A DNA stretch of 64,000 nucleotides from Pseudomonas beijingensis (GTDB lineage: Bacteria; Pseudomonadota; Gammaproteobacteria; Pseudomonadales; Pseudomonadaceae): contig NZ_CP117425.1 of assembly GCF_030687295.1 (NCBI RefSeq), positions 1,926,001 through 1,990,000 on the forward strand. The letters are read 5' to 3'. Positions 52,363 through 61,775 of the stretch are shown piece by piece. The number at the start of each line of letters is the position of its first letter. Within the stretch, counting starts at the first letter, position 1. Below the pieces are notes generated by a model. It did no database searches. It was not told the DNA's origin and worked only from the letters and a program-made list of their open reading frames with translations. Both the position numbers and the translations under genes were made by a program.

Positions 52363-52489
52363 GATCCGATGGGTGTACGACCGGGAGAGCCAGGTCGGCT
52401 GTCAGGCCGCCTCGCGAGCAAGCTTTGCTCCTACAGATCTGATGGGTGTACGACCGGGAGAGCCAGGTCGGCTATCAGGCCGCCTCGCG
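52361..52489. repeat. 73-bp-spaced direct repeat (two copies of about 56 bp)
   Basis: Positions 52361-52416 (CAGATCCGATGGGTGTACGA ... GGCCGCCTCGCG) recur at 52434-52489 with two substitutions (C/T, G/A). Between them lies a lone REP arm (GAGCAAGCTTTGCTCCTACA). The duplication unit is 73 bp and ends in half a REP, implying REP-linked tandem duplication. Confidence 0.88.
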
Positions 52490-52740
52490 GTGGACGTTGA
52501 TCTCGGGCGCCCCGTTAACCACGCTGGCCGAACGCAGGCATTGTGGAGTGGGCATCCCGGCATGGATGCCGGGATAGCCGCGCTGGGCCATGGATGGCCC
52601 TTCGCGGCGGGCCCACGGAGCAATGCCGGAGTGAGGGCACACCGAGCCTAGGCGAGGTGCCGAGTGGTGGGGCAGAAGCGCTTTGGTTACTTTCGCGTTT
52701 TTCGAAAGTGACCCGCCGTAAGGGCGGAACCATAAGCCGC
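52490..52740. repeat. Dispersed structured intergenic element
   Basis: A roughly 250-bp non-REP segment with several internal hairpins: TCCCGGCAT-GG-ATGCCGGGA (52554-52573), GGGCCATGGATGGCCC, and GGTTACTTTCG...CGAAAGTGACC (52683-52712), plus GAGCCTAGGCGAGGTGCCGA. From memory this composite recurs in many fluorescens-group genomes and is often mis-called as short hypothetical ORFs. Not verified by search. Confidence 0.55.
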
Positions 52741-52805
52741 CGTTACCGAAATAACGGATATACACACCAACCGCACGGCAAAATAACCCTCTCAAAAACC
52801 CCAAA

Positions 52806-52845
52806 AAAAACGGCGCTTTCCATTTCTGAAAAAAGCGCCGTTTTT
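52806..52845. terminator. Bidirectional terminator downstream of speC
   Basis: A 14-bp perfect stem AAAAACGGCGCTTT...AAAGCGCCGTTTTT with a 12-base loop; A8 and T5 flanks let it work on both strands. On the minus strand it ends speC transcription about 40 bases after the stop. Confidence 0.9.
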
Positions 52846-52885
52846 ATTACGCAACAGAACTACAAAGGTTCAAGCCCCAAGCGCA

Positions 52886-54049
52886 TCACACGTAAAACGA
52901 TTTCAGCGGCGGAAAGCCATTGAACTCCACCGCGCTATAGCTAGTGGTATAAGCCCCAGTCGACAACCAGTACAGCCGATCCCCAATAGCCAGGTTCAAC
53001 GGCAAGCCGTACTTGTAGTTCTCATACATGATGTCAGCGCTGTCGCAGGTCGGCCCGGCGATGACCACTTCTTCCATCTCACCTTTCTTCTCGGTCCAGA
53101 TCGGAAACTTGATGGCTTCGTCCATGGTTTCGATCAGGCCGGAAAACTTGCCCACATCCGTGTACACCCAACGCTCGACAGCGGTACGGGACTTACGCGC
53201 CACCAACACCACTTCGCTGACCAGGATACCGGCGTTGGCGATCAACGAACGGCCCGGCTCCAGGATGATTTCCGGCAGGTCGTCACCGAAGTCTTCCTTG
53301 AGGAAACGGATGATTTCCTCGGCGTAGGTCTCCAGGCTGTTGGTGCGGGTGATGTAGTTGGCCGGGAAGCCACCGCCCATGTTGATCAACTGCAGAACGA
53401 TGCCATCCTCTTCTTTCAGGCGTTCGAAGATCACCTTGACCTTGGCGATGGCGGCGTCCCAGACGCTGATGTCGCGCTGTTGCGAGCCGACGTGGAACGA
53501 AATGCCGTACGGCACCAGGCCCAGGTCGCGAGCCAGGATCAGCAGGTCCATGGCCATGTCGGTCTGGCAGCCGAACTTGCGCGACAACGGCCAGTCAGCG
53601 GTGGTCGAGCCTTCGGTGAGGATCCGCACATAGACTTTCGAGCCCGGCGCGGCCTTGGCGATGTTGCGCAGGTCGGCTTCGGAGTCGGTGGCATACAGGC
53701 GCACGCCCTTCTCGTAGAAGTAGCGGATGTCACGGGATTTCTTGATGGTGTTGCCGTAGCTGATCTGCTCCGGGCCCACGCCACGGCTCATGACCTTGTC
53801 CAGCTCATAGATCGAGGCGATGTCGAAGTTCGAGCCTTTTTCCTTGAGCAGGTCGATGATTTCCACCGCCGGGTTGGCCTTGACGGCGTAGTAGACCTTG
53901 GCGAATTCGAAACCGGCGCGCAGGTCGTCATAGGCCTGGGAGATCATCGCGGTGTCGATCACCACGAACGGGGTTTCCTGCTTGTCGGCGAACGCTTTCA
54001 TTTTCTGGAAGGTTTCGCGCGCGAAATAATCTTCGACCTGGATCGACAT
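52886..54049 (-). CDS. speC: Ornithine decarboxylase SpeC (fold-III PLP enzyme)
   Basis: 387 residues of the alanine-racemase-fold (group IV) decarboxylases: PLP lysine K57 in VYYAVKANP, FHVGSQQ, the GGGFP phosphate loop, EPGRSLIANAG, and the substrate Cys-Asp in GPTCDSADIMYENY contributed across the dimer. It converts ornithine to putrescine, and some relatives also accept lysine. The ATG at 54049 has TAGGAG 8 bases upstream. The 5' region holds a hairpin with a U-tract and a leader ORF, so post-initiation control by polyamines is plausible. Confidence 0.93.
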   Translation of the reverse strand: MSIQVEDYFARETFQKMKAFADKQETPFVVIDTAMISQAYDDLRAGFEFAKVYYAVKANPAVEIIDLLKEKGSNFDIASIYELDKVMSRGVGPEQISYGNTIKKSRDIRYFYEKGVRLYATDSEADLRNIAKAAPGSKVYVRILTEGSTTADWPLSRKFGCQTDMAMDLLILARDLGLVPYGISFHVGSQQRDISVWDAAIAKVKVIFERLKEEDGIVLQLINMGGGFPANYITRTNSLETYAEEIIRFLKEDFGDDLPEIILEPGRSLIANAGILVSEVVLVARKSRTAVERWVYTDVGKFSGLIETMDEAIKFPIWTEKKGEMEEVVIAGPTCDSADIMYENYKYGLPLNLAIGDRLYWLSTGAYTTSYSAVEFNGFPPLKSFYV

Positions 54050-54060
54050 ACTTGGGACTC

Positions 54061-54249
54061 CTACTGGCAAACATCAGGATCAATGGGTGTGGAGGCTAGC
54101 AGCCTTCGTGAACGTCCTCCGTATCCCCACTTTGGTTCGCCTACTTCCCAAGGCATGTCGCCGAAAGCAAAAAGGCCATGGGATGCGTGATTCCCTTGGC
54201 CTTGCTGTCTCGTCGTCAGTACTTGAGCCGGATGGATCGTTTCCAGCAT
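54061..54249 (-). CDS. Possible 62-codon leader ORF before speC
   Basis: The ORF begins MLETIHPAQVLTTRQQ and ends LLASTPIDPDVCQ; its TAG stop forms part of the speC Shine-Dalgarno (TAGGAG). No Shine-Dalgarno precedes the ATG, which would lie about 9 bases after the predicted transcription start. The second half is rich in codons rare in Pseudomonas (GGA, CGA, AGG, CTA, TCA). It could be a regulatory leader peptide or chance; a shorter start at the internal ATG (DMPWEVGEP) is also possible. Confidence 0.3.
   Translation of the reverse strand: MLETIHPAQVLTTRQQGQGNHASHGLFAFGDMPWEVGEPKWGYGGRSRRLLASTPIDPDVCQ
54169..54203 (-). terminator. Attenuator-like terminator in the speC leader
   Basis: On the minus strand, AAGGCCAAGGGA pairs with TCCCATGGCCTT (11 of 12 pairs) around an 8-base loop and continues into T's (CCTTTTTG). 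It lies 120 bases before the speC start and 55-90 bases after the predicted promoter start point. Alternatively it could end opuC read-through. Confidence 0.7.
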
Positions 54250-54264
54250 GGACGTTCGGCGCGA

Positions 54265-54293
54265 ACTTTAGGGCGTGAGGGGCCTGAGATCAA
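54265..54293 (-). promoter_or_regulatory. Candidate speC promoter
   Basis: On the minus strand, TTGATC (54293-54288) and TAAAGT (54270-54265) are spaced by exactly 17 bases, each matching sigma-70 boxes at 4 of 6 positions. The predicted start is near 54258, giving a roughly 209-base speC leader. Confidence 0.4.
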
Positions 54294-54427
54294 CTAAAAA
54301 TGTCGCGTTTTTGCACACATCCGTCGTGCGGCCCGCGACAGCTCATGATGTAACCGACCTGCGTGACAGATTGATGTTCCCGTTGAAGTTGTTTTTGAGG
54401 TGTTTCAGGGGTATTTGTGCAGCCCCA

Positions 54428-54519
54428 TTCGCGAGCAAGCCCGCTCCCACACTGGGCTGTGTTCAAGCACAAATTGCCGGTCGATGCAGATCTAATGTGG
54501 GAGCGGGCTTGCTCGCGAA
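54428..54519. repeat. REP inverted pair (opposite orientation) after opuCA
   Basis: TTCGCGAGCAAGCCCGCTCC with CACA and, inverted, TGTGGGAGCGGGCTTGCTCG with CGAA. Here the arms face the other way round (right-arm form first) compared with the other pairs. It ends 8 bases from the opuCA stop. Confidence 0.9.
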
Positions 54520-54527
54520 GGCGTCAG

Positions 54528-55685
54528 TCAGGCCAACGCTGTCTCGGCCGGCGAGACAATGCTGGTCTTGCCCCCACGGGACTTACCGGAACTCAGGTAC
54601 TCGGCAATCGACTCCTGGGTCACCTCACCGAGGAACACCCGTTCGGCATCCAGCACCGGCAGCCACGAACGGTTGAACTCGTACATGCGCGACAGCAGGA
54701 TCCGCAGGTGTTCGTCGTAGGCGGCAGTGGCGTTGAATTCGCGCAGGTATTGGTCGCACGTGCCGGTCTGGCGATGCAGGTCGCGACGGCGTACATAGCC
54801 CAGGGCCTTGTTCTCGGCACAGGTGACCACCACGTAGCGCCGGTCATGCTCGTCCATCAACTCCAGCGCCTCACTCACCGGCGTTTCGGGGCTGACCGAC
54901 GGGGCGTTGTCGGCGGCGTCTTCGGCCTTGACCAGCAACAGGCGCTTGAGCGTGCTGTCCTGGCCGACGAAGTTGCTGACGAACTCGTCGGCCGGATGCG
55001 CCAGCAACGTGTCCGGGTGATCGCACTGGACCAGCTTGCCGGCGCGGAAGATCGCGATCTTGTCCCCCAGCTTGATGGCCTCGTCGATGTCGTGGCTGAC
55101 CATGATCACGGTCTTGTTCAGCGCCCGCTGCATTTCGAAGAACTCGTTCTGGATCATCTCGCGGTTGATCGGGTCGACCGCGCCGAAAGGTTCGTCCATC
55201 AGCAACAGCGGTGCATCGGCCGCCAAGGCCCGGATCACGCCGATCCGCTGCTGCTGGCCGCCGGACAGTTCACGGGGGTAGCGATGCAGGTACTGCTTGG
55301 GTTCGAGCTTGATCATGCTCATCAATTCGCGGGCGCGGTCGTGGCATTTCTGCTTGTCCCAGCCGAGCAGGCGCGGGACGACGGTGATGTTTTCCTCGAT
55401 GGTCATGTTCGGGAACAGGCCGATCTGCTGGATCACGTAGCCGATGTTACGGCGCAGGGTCACTTCGTCCAGGCCGGTGGTGTCTTCGCCGTTGATCAAC
55501 ACCTTGCCCGAGGTGGGTGGGATCAGCCGGTTGATCATCTTCAGCGTGGTGCTTTTGCCACAGCCCGACGGCCCGAGGAACACGCAGATCTCGCCTTCGT
55601 TGACGGTCAGGTTCACCGAGTCCACGGCCTTGACGTCTTTGCCGTTGCTCTTGAAGGTTTTGCTGAGGTTTTGAAGTTCGATCAT
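54528..55685 (-). CDS. opuCA: Osmoprotectant ABC transporter ATP-binding protein (OpuCA/ProV-like)
   Basis: 385 residues: Walker A GPSGCGKST (about 39-47), signature LSGGQQQRIGV, Walker B PLLLMDEPFGA, then two CBS motifs in the C-terminal third (VSEALELMDEHDRRYVVVT; LLSRMYEFNRSWLPVLDAER) that sense ionic strength or nucleotides in this family. It powers uptake of betaine, choline or carnitine. Its start overlaps the end of opuCB by 4 bases. Confidence 0.92.
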   Translation of the reverse strand: MIELQNLSKTFKSNGKDVKAVDSVNLTVNEGEICVFLGPSGCGKSTTLKMINRLIPPTSGKVLINGEDTTGLDEVTLRRNIGYVIQQIGLFPNMTIEENITVVPRLLGWDKQKCHDRARELMSMIKLEPKQYLHRYPRELSGGQQQRIGVIRALAADAPLLLMDEPFGAVDPINREMIQNEFFEMQRALNKTVIMVSHDIDEAIKLGDKIAIFRAGKLVQCDHPDTLLAHPADEFVSNFVGQDSTLKRLLLVKAEDAADNAPSVSPETPVSEALELMDEHDRRYVVVTCAENKALGYVRRRDLHRQTGTCDQYLREFNATAAYDEHLRILLSRMYEFNRSWLPVLDAERVFLGEVTQESIAEYLSSGKSRGGKTSIVSPAETALA

Positions 55686-56335
55686 TTGAGAAGTCCTTTA
55701 GGAGTCAGCGAGCGTTGCAGCCATTGCAGAAGCAGGTCGGCGAAGATGGCCAGGAGACTGACCAGCACGGCGCCGACGATCAGCATCGACATGTCGCTGC
55801 GGCTGATGGAAGCGAGGATGAGCACGCCCAGGCCACCGGCGCCGATGGTGGCGGCGATGGTCATGACGCCGATGTTCATGACCACGGCGGTGCGTACGCC
55901 GGCCAGGATCACCGGCACGGCGATGGGCAGTTCGACCATGCGCAGGCGCTGGACGAAGGTCATGCCGATGCCGCGGGCGGCTTCACGGATGCCCGGTTCT
56001 ACGCCGGTCAGGGCCAGGTAGGTGTTACGCATGATCGGCAACAGCGAATAGAGAAACACTGCGGTGATCGCTGGCATTGGCCCCAGGCCCTGGCCGAACT
56101 TGGAATAGAACGGCAGCAGCAGGCCGAACAGGGCAATCGACGGAATTGTCAGCAGCACCGTGGCGCTGGCCTGCAAGGGGCCGGCGAGCGCCGGGAAGCG
56201 GGTCATGAAAATGCCCAGCGGCACACCGACGATAATCGCCAGGGTCACGGCGATGCCCACCAGGGTGATGTGCTGCCAGGTCAGGTGCAGCACCAGCGGC
56301 CAGTCCAGATGGGAAAAGGCGTCAAGAAAATCCAT
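55682..56335 (-). CDS. opuCB: Osmoprotectant ABC transporter permease (OpuCB-like)
   Basis: 217 residues with five to six transmembrane helices and the EAA-type loop REAARGIGMTFVQRLRMVELP that docks the ATPase. The sequence resembles OpuCB/YehY permeases. It is the second of two permeases in the operon, between opuCC and opuCA. Confidence 0.92.
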   Translation of the reverse strand: MDFLDAFSHLDWPLVLHLTWQHITLVGIAVTLAIIVGVPLGIFMTRFPALAGPLQASATVLLTIPSIALFGLLLPFYSKFGQGLGPMPAITAVFLYSLLPIMRNTYLALTGVEPGIREAARGIGMTFVQRLRMVELPIAVPVILAGVRTAVVMNIGVMTIAATIGAGGLGVLILASISRSDMSMLIVGAVLVSLLAIFADLLLQWLQRSLTPKGLLK

Positions 56336-56350
56336 GGCTTTTCCTCCAGG

Positions 56351-57253
56351 TCATTGGGTTGAGAGCAGCGAATGTTGGCGCAGGAAATCGGCGGCAACGG
56401 CGGAGGGGCTTTCATGATCGACGTCCACGCGGGCGTTGAGCTGGCGCATGGTTGCGTCGTCGAACAGTTCGGTCAGGGGCTTGAGCTGCGCAGCCAGTTG
56501 TGGGTGCGCGTCGAGGAACACCTGGCGTACTACCGGCGCGGCGGTGTAATCGGGGAAGTAATGCTTGTCGTCTTCCAGCAACTTCAGTTTGAAGGCGTTG
56601 AGCCGGCCGTCGGTGGTGTAGACCAGGCCGGCGAACACCTGACTGTTGCGCAGGGCGGTGTAGACCAGGCCTGCGTCCATCTGCCGGATATTCTTGCGGG
56701 TGAGGTTCATGCCGTACTGCTCGACCATGCCCGCCAGGCCGTCGGAACGGTTGGCGAACTCGGTGTCCAGGGCCACCAGATGATTGTCATCGGCTTCGGC
56801 TTGCAACACCGTGTTCAATTGGCTGATGGTGTTGATTTGCGGATATTTCTGCGCAACCTTTTCCGGCAGGGCCAGGGCGAAGGTGTTGCTGAATTTCGAC
56901 GGTGCGAGCCAGACCAGGCCTTTTTTGGCGTCGAGTTCTTTCACCCGGGCGTAGGACTGGGCGCTGTCGAGTTTTTCCGTGACATGGTTGTAGGACACCA
57001 GCGACACGCCGGTGTATTCCCACAGCATGTCCAATTGCCCGGTCTCATGGGCACTGCGGGCCAGGGTGCTGCCCAGGCCGCCGGTGATTTGCGCGTCATA
57101 ACCTTTATCGCGCAGGTATTGCGCGGTGATTTCCGCCAGCAGCGTCTGTTCGGTGAACACTCGGGCGCCGAGGCGGATCAGCGGTTTTTCAGCCGCTTGG
57201 GCGAACCCTGCGAACAGCAGGACACAGCCCAATATCAAGCTCAACTTCTTCAT
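56351..57253 (-). CDS. opuCC: Osmoprotectant ABC transporter substrate-binding protein (OpuCC-like)
   Basis: 300 residues with a Sec signal peptide (MKKLSLILGCVLLFAGFAQA, cleavage after AQA). The OpuAC-type binding domain follows (IRLGARVFTEQTLLAEITAQ, WEYTGVSLVSY, ALDTEFANRSDGL). The lack of a lipobox at the cleavage site suggests a soluble periplasmic protein. Trp/Tyr residues typical of quaternary-amine cages are present, but the ligand is not assignable. Confidence 0.92.
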   Translation of the reverse strand: MKKLSLILGCVLLFAGFAQAAEKPLIRLGARVFTEQTLLAEITAQYLRDKGYDAQITGGLGSTLARSAHETGQLDMLWEYTGVSLVSYNHVTEKLDSAQSYARVKELDAKKGLVWLAPSKFSNTFALALPEKVAQKYPQINTISQLNTVLQAEADDNHLVALDTEFANRSDGLAGMVEQYGMNLTRKNIRQMDAGLVYTALRNSQVFAGLVYTTDGRLNAFKLKLLEDDKHYFPDYTAAPVVRQVFLDAHPQLAAQLKPLTELFDDATMRQLNARVDVDHESPSAVAADFLRQHSLLSTQ

Positions 57254-57279
57254 AAACGATTTCCTTTATCCAGCCGGGC

Positions 57280-57996
57280 TTATGACGGTCGCAGACCGCG
57301 TTCCAGCCAGAGACGGCTGGCCAGTGTCACCAGGCCGTCGAGCAGCAGTGCCAAGAGGGCGGTGCAGGCCGCGCCGAGCAGCAGCTGCGGCTGGTTGTTC
57401 AAGGCGATGCCGGGGAAGATCAGGCTGCCGAGGCTGTTGGCGCCAATCAGGAACGCCAGGGGCGCGGTGCCGACGTTGATCGCCAGGGCTACGCGCACGC
57501 CGCCGACGATGATCGGCACGGCGTTGGGCAATTCGACTTTCCACAGCACCTGGCGCGGGGTCATGCCGATGCCGACGGCGGCTTCCTTGAGGGAGCCCTG
57601 TACATTCTTCAGGCCTTCATAGGTGTTGCGCACGATGGGCAGCAGCGAGGCGAGGAACAGGGCGAAGATGGCCGGCCCGCTGCCGATGCCCAGGATACCC
57701 AGGGCGATGGCCAGCACGGCCAGGGGCGGCACGGTATTGCCGATGTTGAACACTTGCATGAAGCGTTCGGCGCGCCCGACCAGGCCAGGGCGGCTGAGGG
57801 CGATGCCGGCGGGGATGCCGACAATCAGGGCCGCCAGCATGGAGGCCAGTACAAGCATCAGGTGCGCTTGCAGGTAAAACAACAGATCGTCGCGGTAATG
57901 TTGGATCGTATCGATGCCGATCCAGTGGACCAACAGGGCCAGGAGCGCGACGACGACCGCACCCCCGATAAGCCCTTTGCCATAGCGGATAGCCAC
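57280..57996 (-). CDS. opuCD: Osmoprotectant ABC transporter permease (OpuCD-like)
   Basis: 238 residues with hydrophobic helices and the ATPase-docking loop KEAAVGIGMTPRQVLWKVELP. I chose the GTG at 57996 because AAAAAGGAG lies 7 bases upstream; the longer in-frame start at 58068 adds a hydrophilic, non-conserved leader. First gene of the opuCD-CC-CB-CA operon. The 334-base gap before prfC holds the divergent promoters and no other gene. Confidence 0.9.
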   Translation of the reverse strand: MAIRYGKGLIGGAVVVALLALLVHWIGIDTIQHYRDDLLFYLQAHLMLVLASMLAALIVGIPAGIALSRPGLVGRAERFMQVFNIGNTVPPLAVLAIALGILGIGSGPAIFALFLASLLPIVRNTYEGLKNVQGSLKEAAVGIGMTPRQVLWKVELPNAVPIIVGGVRVALAINVGTAPLAFLIGANSLGSLIFPGIALNNQPQLLLGAACTALLALLLDGLVTLASRLWLERGLRPS

Positions 57997-58262
57997 AGGC
58001 GGACTCCTTTTTGTTTCAGTCGGCGCACGCAGTCCCGTGTGGCAGGCCATTGCTGGCTGTCGGGACAAGACGTTCGCGAGAAGCAGCTCTTTTCGATGCC
58101 GGTAAAACGGCAGATAAATCGAGCCATGAGCGCAGCCTCGTCAGGCTAACTTGCTGATTTTTCAGACCCTGACGAATAGCCGTAACAGGGTGGTGGACGC
58201 CTCCACGCGGCGAAAGGTTCCCATGCTGGGCAATATCTGGCCACCCTTGATGTGCTCAACGG

Positions 58263-58292
58263 TTCGGTTCCTGGTTCAAGTTGAGCTATAAT
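58263..58292 (+). promoter_or_regulatory. Candidate prfC promoter
   Basis: A consensus -10 TATAAT (58287-58292) is preceded, 18 bases upstream, by a weak -35 TTCGGT (58263-58268). It lies about 40 bases before the prfC ATG. Confidence 0.5.
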
Positions 58293-58330
58293 CGCCGCCC
58301 TTTTTTGAATCACCTGCCAGGCGATTTCCC

Positions 58331-59914
<1,584 letters not shown>

Positions 59915-59931
59915 ACGCTGAGCTGCAAATC

Positions 59932-59965
59932 AAAACCCCCGTTGCGAAAACAGCGGGGGTTTTTT
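59932..59965 (+). terminator. Terminator after prfC
   Basis: AAAACCCCCG...CGGGGGTTTT with further T's (T6 in total) forms a 10-bp stem with a 12-base loop, 17 bases after the stop. Confidence 0.92.
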
Positions 59966-60000
59966 ATGGCTTGTCCCGTGCCCTGAACATAGATAACTCA

Positions 60001-61166
60001 CTGTGGGAGCGAGCTTGCTCGCGATAGCGGTGGGTCAGCTTGCCTGGATGTTGGATGTGCCACCGCCATCGCGAGCAAGCTCGCTCGCACACTGGATCTT
60101 CAGCGGGCAAAAAATTTGTGTCCGGCACAGACCCCTCTGTGGGAGCAAAGCTTGCTCGCGATAGCGGCGGGTCAGCTTGCCTGGATGTTGGATGTGCCAC
60201 CGCCATCGCGAGCAAGCTCGCTCCCACACTGGATCTTCAGTGGGCAAGAAATTTGTGTTTGGCACAGATCCCTCTGTGGGAGCAAAGCTTGCTCGCGATA
60301 GCGGCGGGTCAGCTTGCCTGGATGTTGGATGTGCCACCGCCATCGCGGGCAAGCCCGCTCCCACATTGGATCTTCAGCGGGCAAAAAATTTGTGTCCGGC
60401 ACAGATCCCCTGTGGGAGCGAGCTTGCTCGCGATAGCGGTGGGCCAGCTTGCCTGGATGTTGAATGTGCCACCGCCATCGCGAGCAAGCTCGCTCCCACA
60501 CTGGATCTTCAGCGGGCAAGAAATTTGTGTTCGGCACAGATTCCCTGTGGGAGCAAAGCTTGCTCGCGATAGCGGCGGGTCAGCTTGCCTGGATGTTGGA
60601 TGTGCCACCGCCATCGCGAGCAAGCTCGCTCCCACACTGGATCTTCAGCGGGCAAGAAATTTGTGTTCGGCACAGATCCCCTGTGGGAGCGAGCTTGCTC
60701 GCGATAGCGGTGGGTCAGATTGCCTGGATGTTGGATGTGCCACCGCCATCGCGGGCAAGCCCGCTCCCACATTGGATCTTCAGCGGGCAAAAAATTTGTG
60801 TCCGGCACAGATCCCCTGTGGGAGCGAGCTTGCTCGCGATAGCGGTGGGTCAGCTTGCCTGGATGTTGGATGTGCCACCGCCATCGCGGGCAAGCCCGCT
60901 CCCACACTGGATCTTCAGTGGGCAAGAAATTTGTGTTTGGCACAGATTCCCTGTGGGAGCGAGCTTGCTCGCGATAGCGGCGGGTCAGCTTGCCTGGATG
61001 TTGGATGTGCCACCGCCATCGCGGGCAAGCTCGCTCCCACACTGGATCTTCAGCGGGCAAGAAACTTGTGTTTGGCACAGATATCTCTGTGGGAGCAAAG
61101 CTTGCTCGCGATAGCGGGGAGCGTTGAATGTACTGGTGCCATCGCGGGCAAGCCTTGCTCCCACAC
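60001..61166. repeat. Tandem array of nine REP/BIME units, period 135-137 bp
   Basis: Copies begin at 60001, 60137, 60274, 60410, 60545, 60681, 60816, 60951 and 61087 (the last truncated to about 80 bp). Each unit holds a left arm (CTGTGGGAGC, then GAGC or AAAGC, then TTGCTCGCGATAGCGG), a spacer (GGTCAGCTTGCCTGGATGTT), an inverted right arm (CATCGCG...GCTCCCACA) and a linker (GGATCTTCAGYGGGCAARAA). Arm variants alternate between copies. It fills most of the 1424-base prfC-to-61339 gap. ORFs across it are periodic artefacts. Confidence 0.97.
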
Positions 61167-61338
61167 GGGCTCCAGGTGTTAGTAGATTTGGAGATAATAC
61201 TTATTCGAAACCAATCTGTCGGGCAGGGGCATTTCTGGTGGTTCGACAGCGTCCTATCTGGTGAACCGGCCTGTTCAGAACTAGATTTTCTTGAGCGCCG
61301 TCAGGCCCCGGCTTTATCCGGAAAAGAAGGAATTGGCT

Positions 61339-61578
61339 ATGAATAAGCTGCTACGCATGATGTTTTTACTGAAGGTGTTGGTGATGCTGTCCCTGGGGTC
61401 TACGGCTGTGTGGGCGGAATGCGATGAGCATGAGAAGCACGCGGCGAGCGGACAGGTGGCCCAGGGTGAGTTGATGCTGGCCGCGACTGAAGAACAGCAG
61501 CCTGGCGATCAAGACAATGACGACTCGACGATTGATGATGATCCCGATGCCGACGATGAAGGTGATAGCCAGACTTAG
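61339..61578 (+). CDS. Small secreted acidic protein, unknown family
   Basis: 79 residues: a signal peptide (MNKLLRMMFLLKVLVMLSLG, then STAVWA, cleavage before ECDEHEKH) and a mature part of about 53 residues whose tail is almost entirely Asp/Glu/Asp-rich (QDNDDSTIDDDPDADDEGDS). It is preceded by AGAAGGAATTGGCT, a reasonable ribosome-binding site, and followed by a strong terminator, both supporting a real gene. I do not recognise the family; calcium or other cation binding by the acidic tail is a guess. Confidence 0.65.
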   Translation: MNKLLRMMFLLKVLVMLSLGSTAVWAECDEHEKHAASGQVAQGELMLAATEEQQPGDQDNDDSTIDDDPDADDEGDSQT

Positions 61579-61591
61579 ATTCAGGTAAAAG

Positions 61592-61642
61592 AAAACCCCT
61601 TCCGCCTGATCGATGCTTGATCGGGCTGAAGGGGTTTTTTTT
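61592..61642 (+). terminator. Terminator after the small acidic gene
   Basis: AAAACCCCTT...AAGGGGTTTTTTTT with an internal second pairing (GCCTGATC/GATCGGGC) gives a long stem and T8, about 14 bases after the stop. Confidence 0.9.
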
Positions 61643-61660
61643 CATCTTCGTTGCATGACT

Positions 61661-61754
61661 CGTGGCGAGGGAGCTTGCTCCCGCTGGACTGCGCAGCAGG
61701 CCCAAAAAAGAGGGTCCGCTGCGCTGCCCAGCGGGAGCAAGCTCCCTCGCCACG
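61661..61754. repeat. REP inverted pair, GTGGCGAGGGAGC type
   Basis: CGTGGCGAGGGAGCTTGCTC with CCGCTGG pairs with CCAGCGG and GAGCAAGCTCCCTCGCCACG across a 40-base spacer. This is a second REP subtype, shared with 32696-32723 and the outer arms at 37528. It lies at the convergent junction with dppF. Confidence 0.9.
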
Positions 61755-61775
61755 GTTTATCGCAAGTGCCGGCTG

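Noticed and set aside
52030..52885. Several short ORFs in the repeat-rich gap before speC
   Set aside because: Most are frames through REP arms or the 73-bp duplication; only the 52475-52804 frame is worth testing, and it is listed as a finding rather than a gene.
60001..61166. CRISPR-like periodic array
   Set aside because: The whole 136-bp unit, including the would-be spacer, is conserved; repeats are inverted pairs matching REP elements elsewhere in the window; no cas genes are present.
60040..61182. A long plus-strand ORF of about 380 codons with repeated CLDVGCATAIASK units, and matching minus-strand ORFs
   Set aside because: It is the translation of the BIME tandem array. The unit length (about 136 bp) is not a multiple of three, inverted arms give open frames on both strands, and there is no ribosome-binding site.
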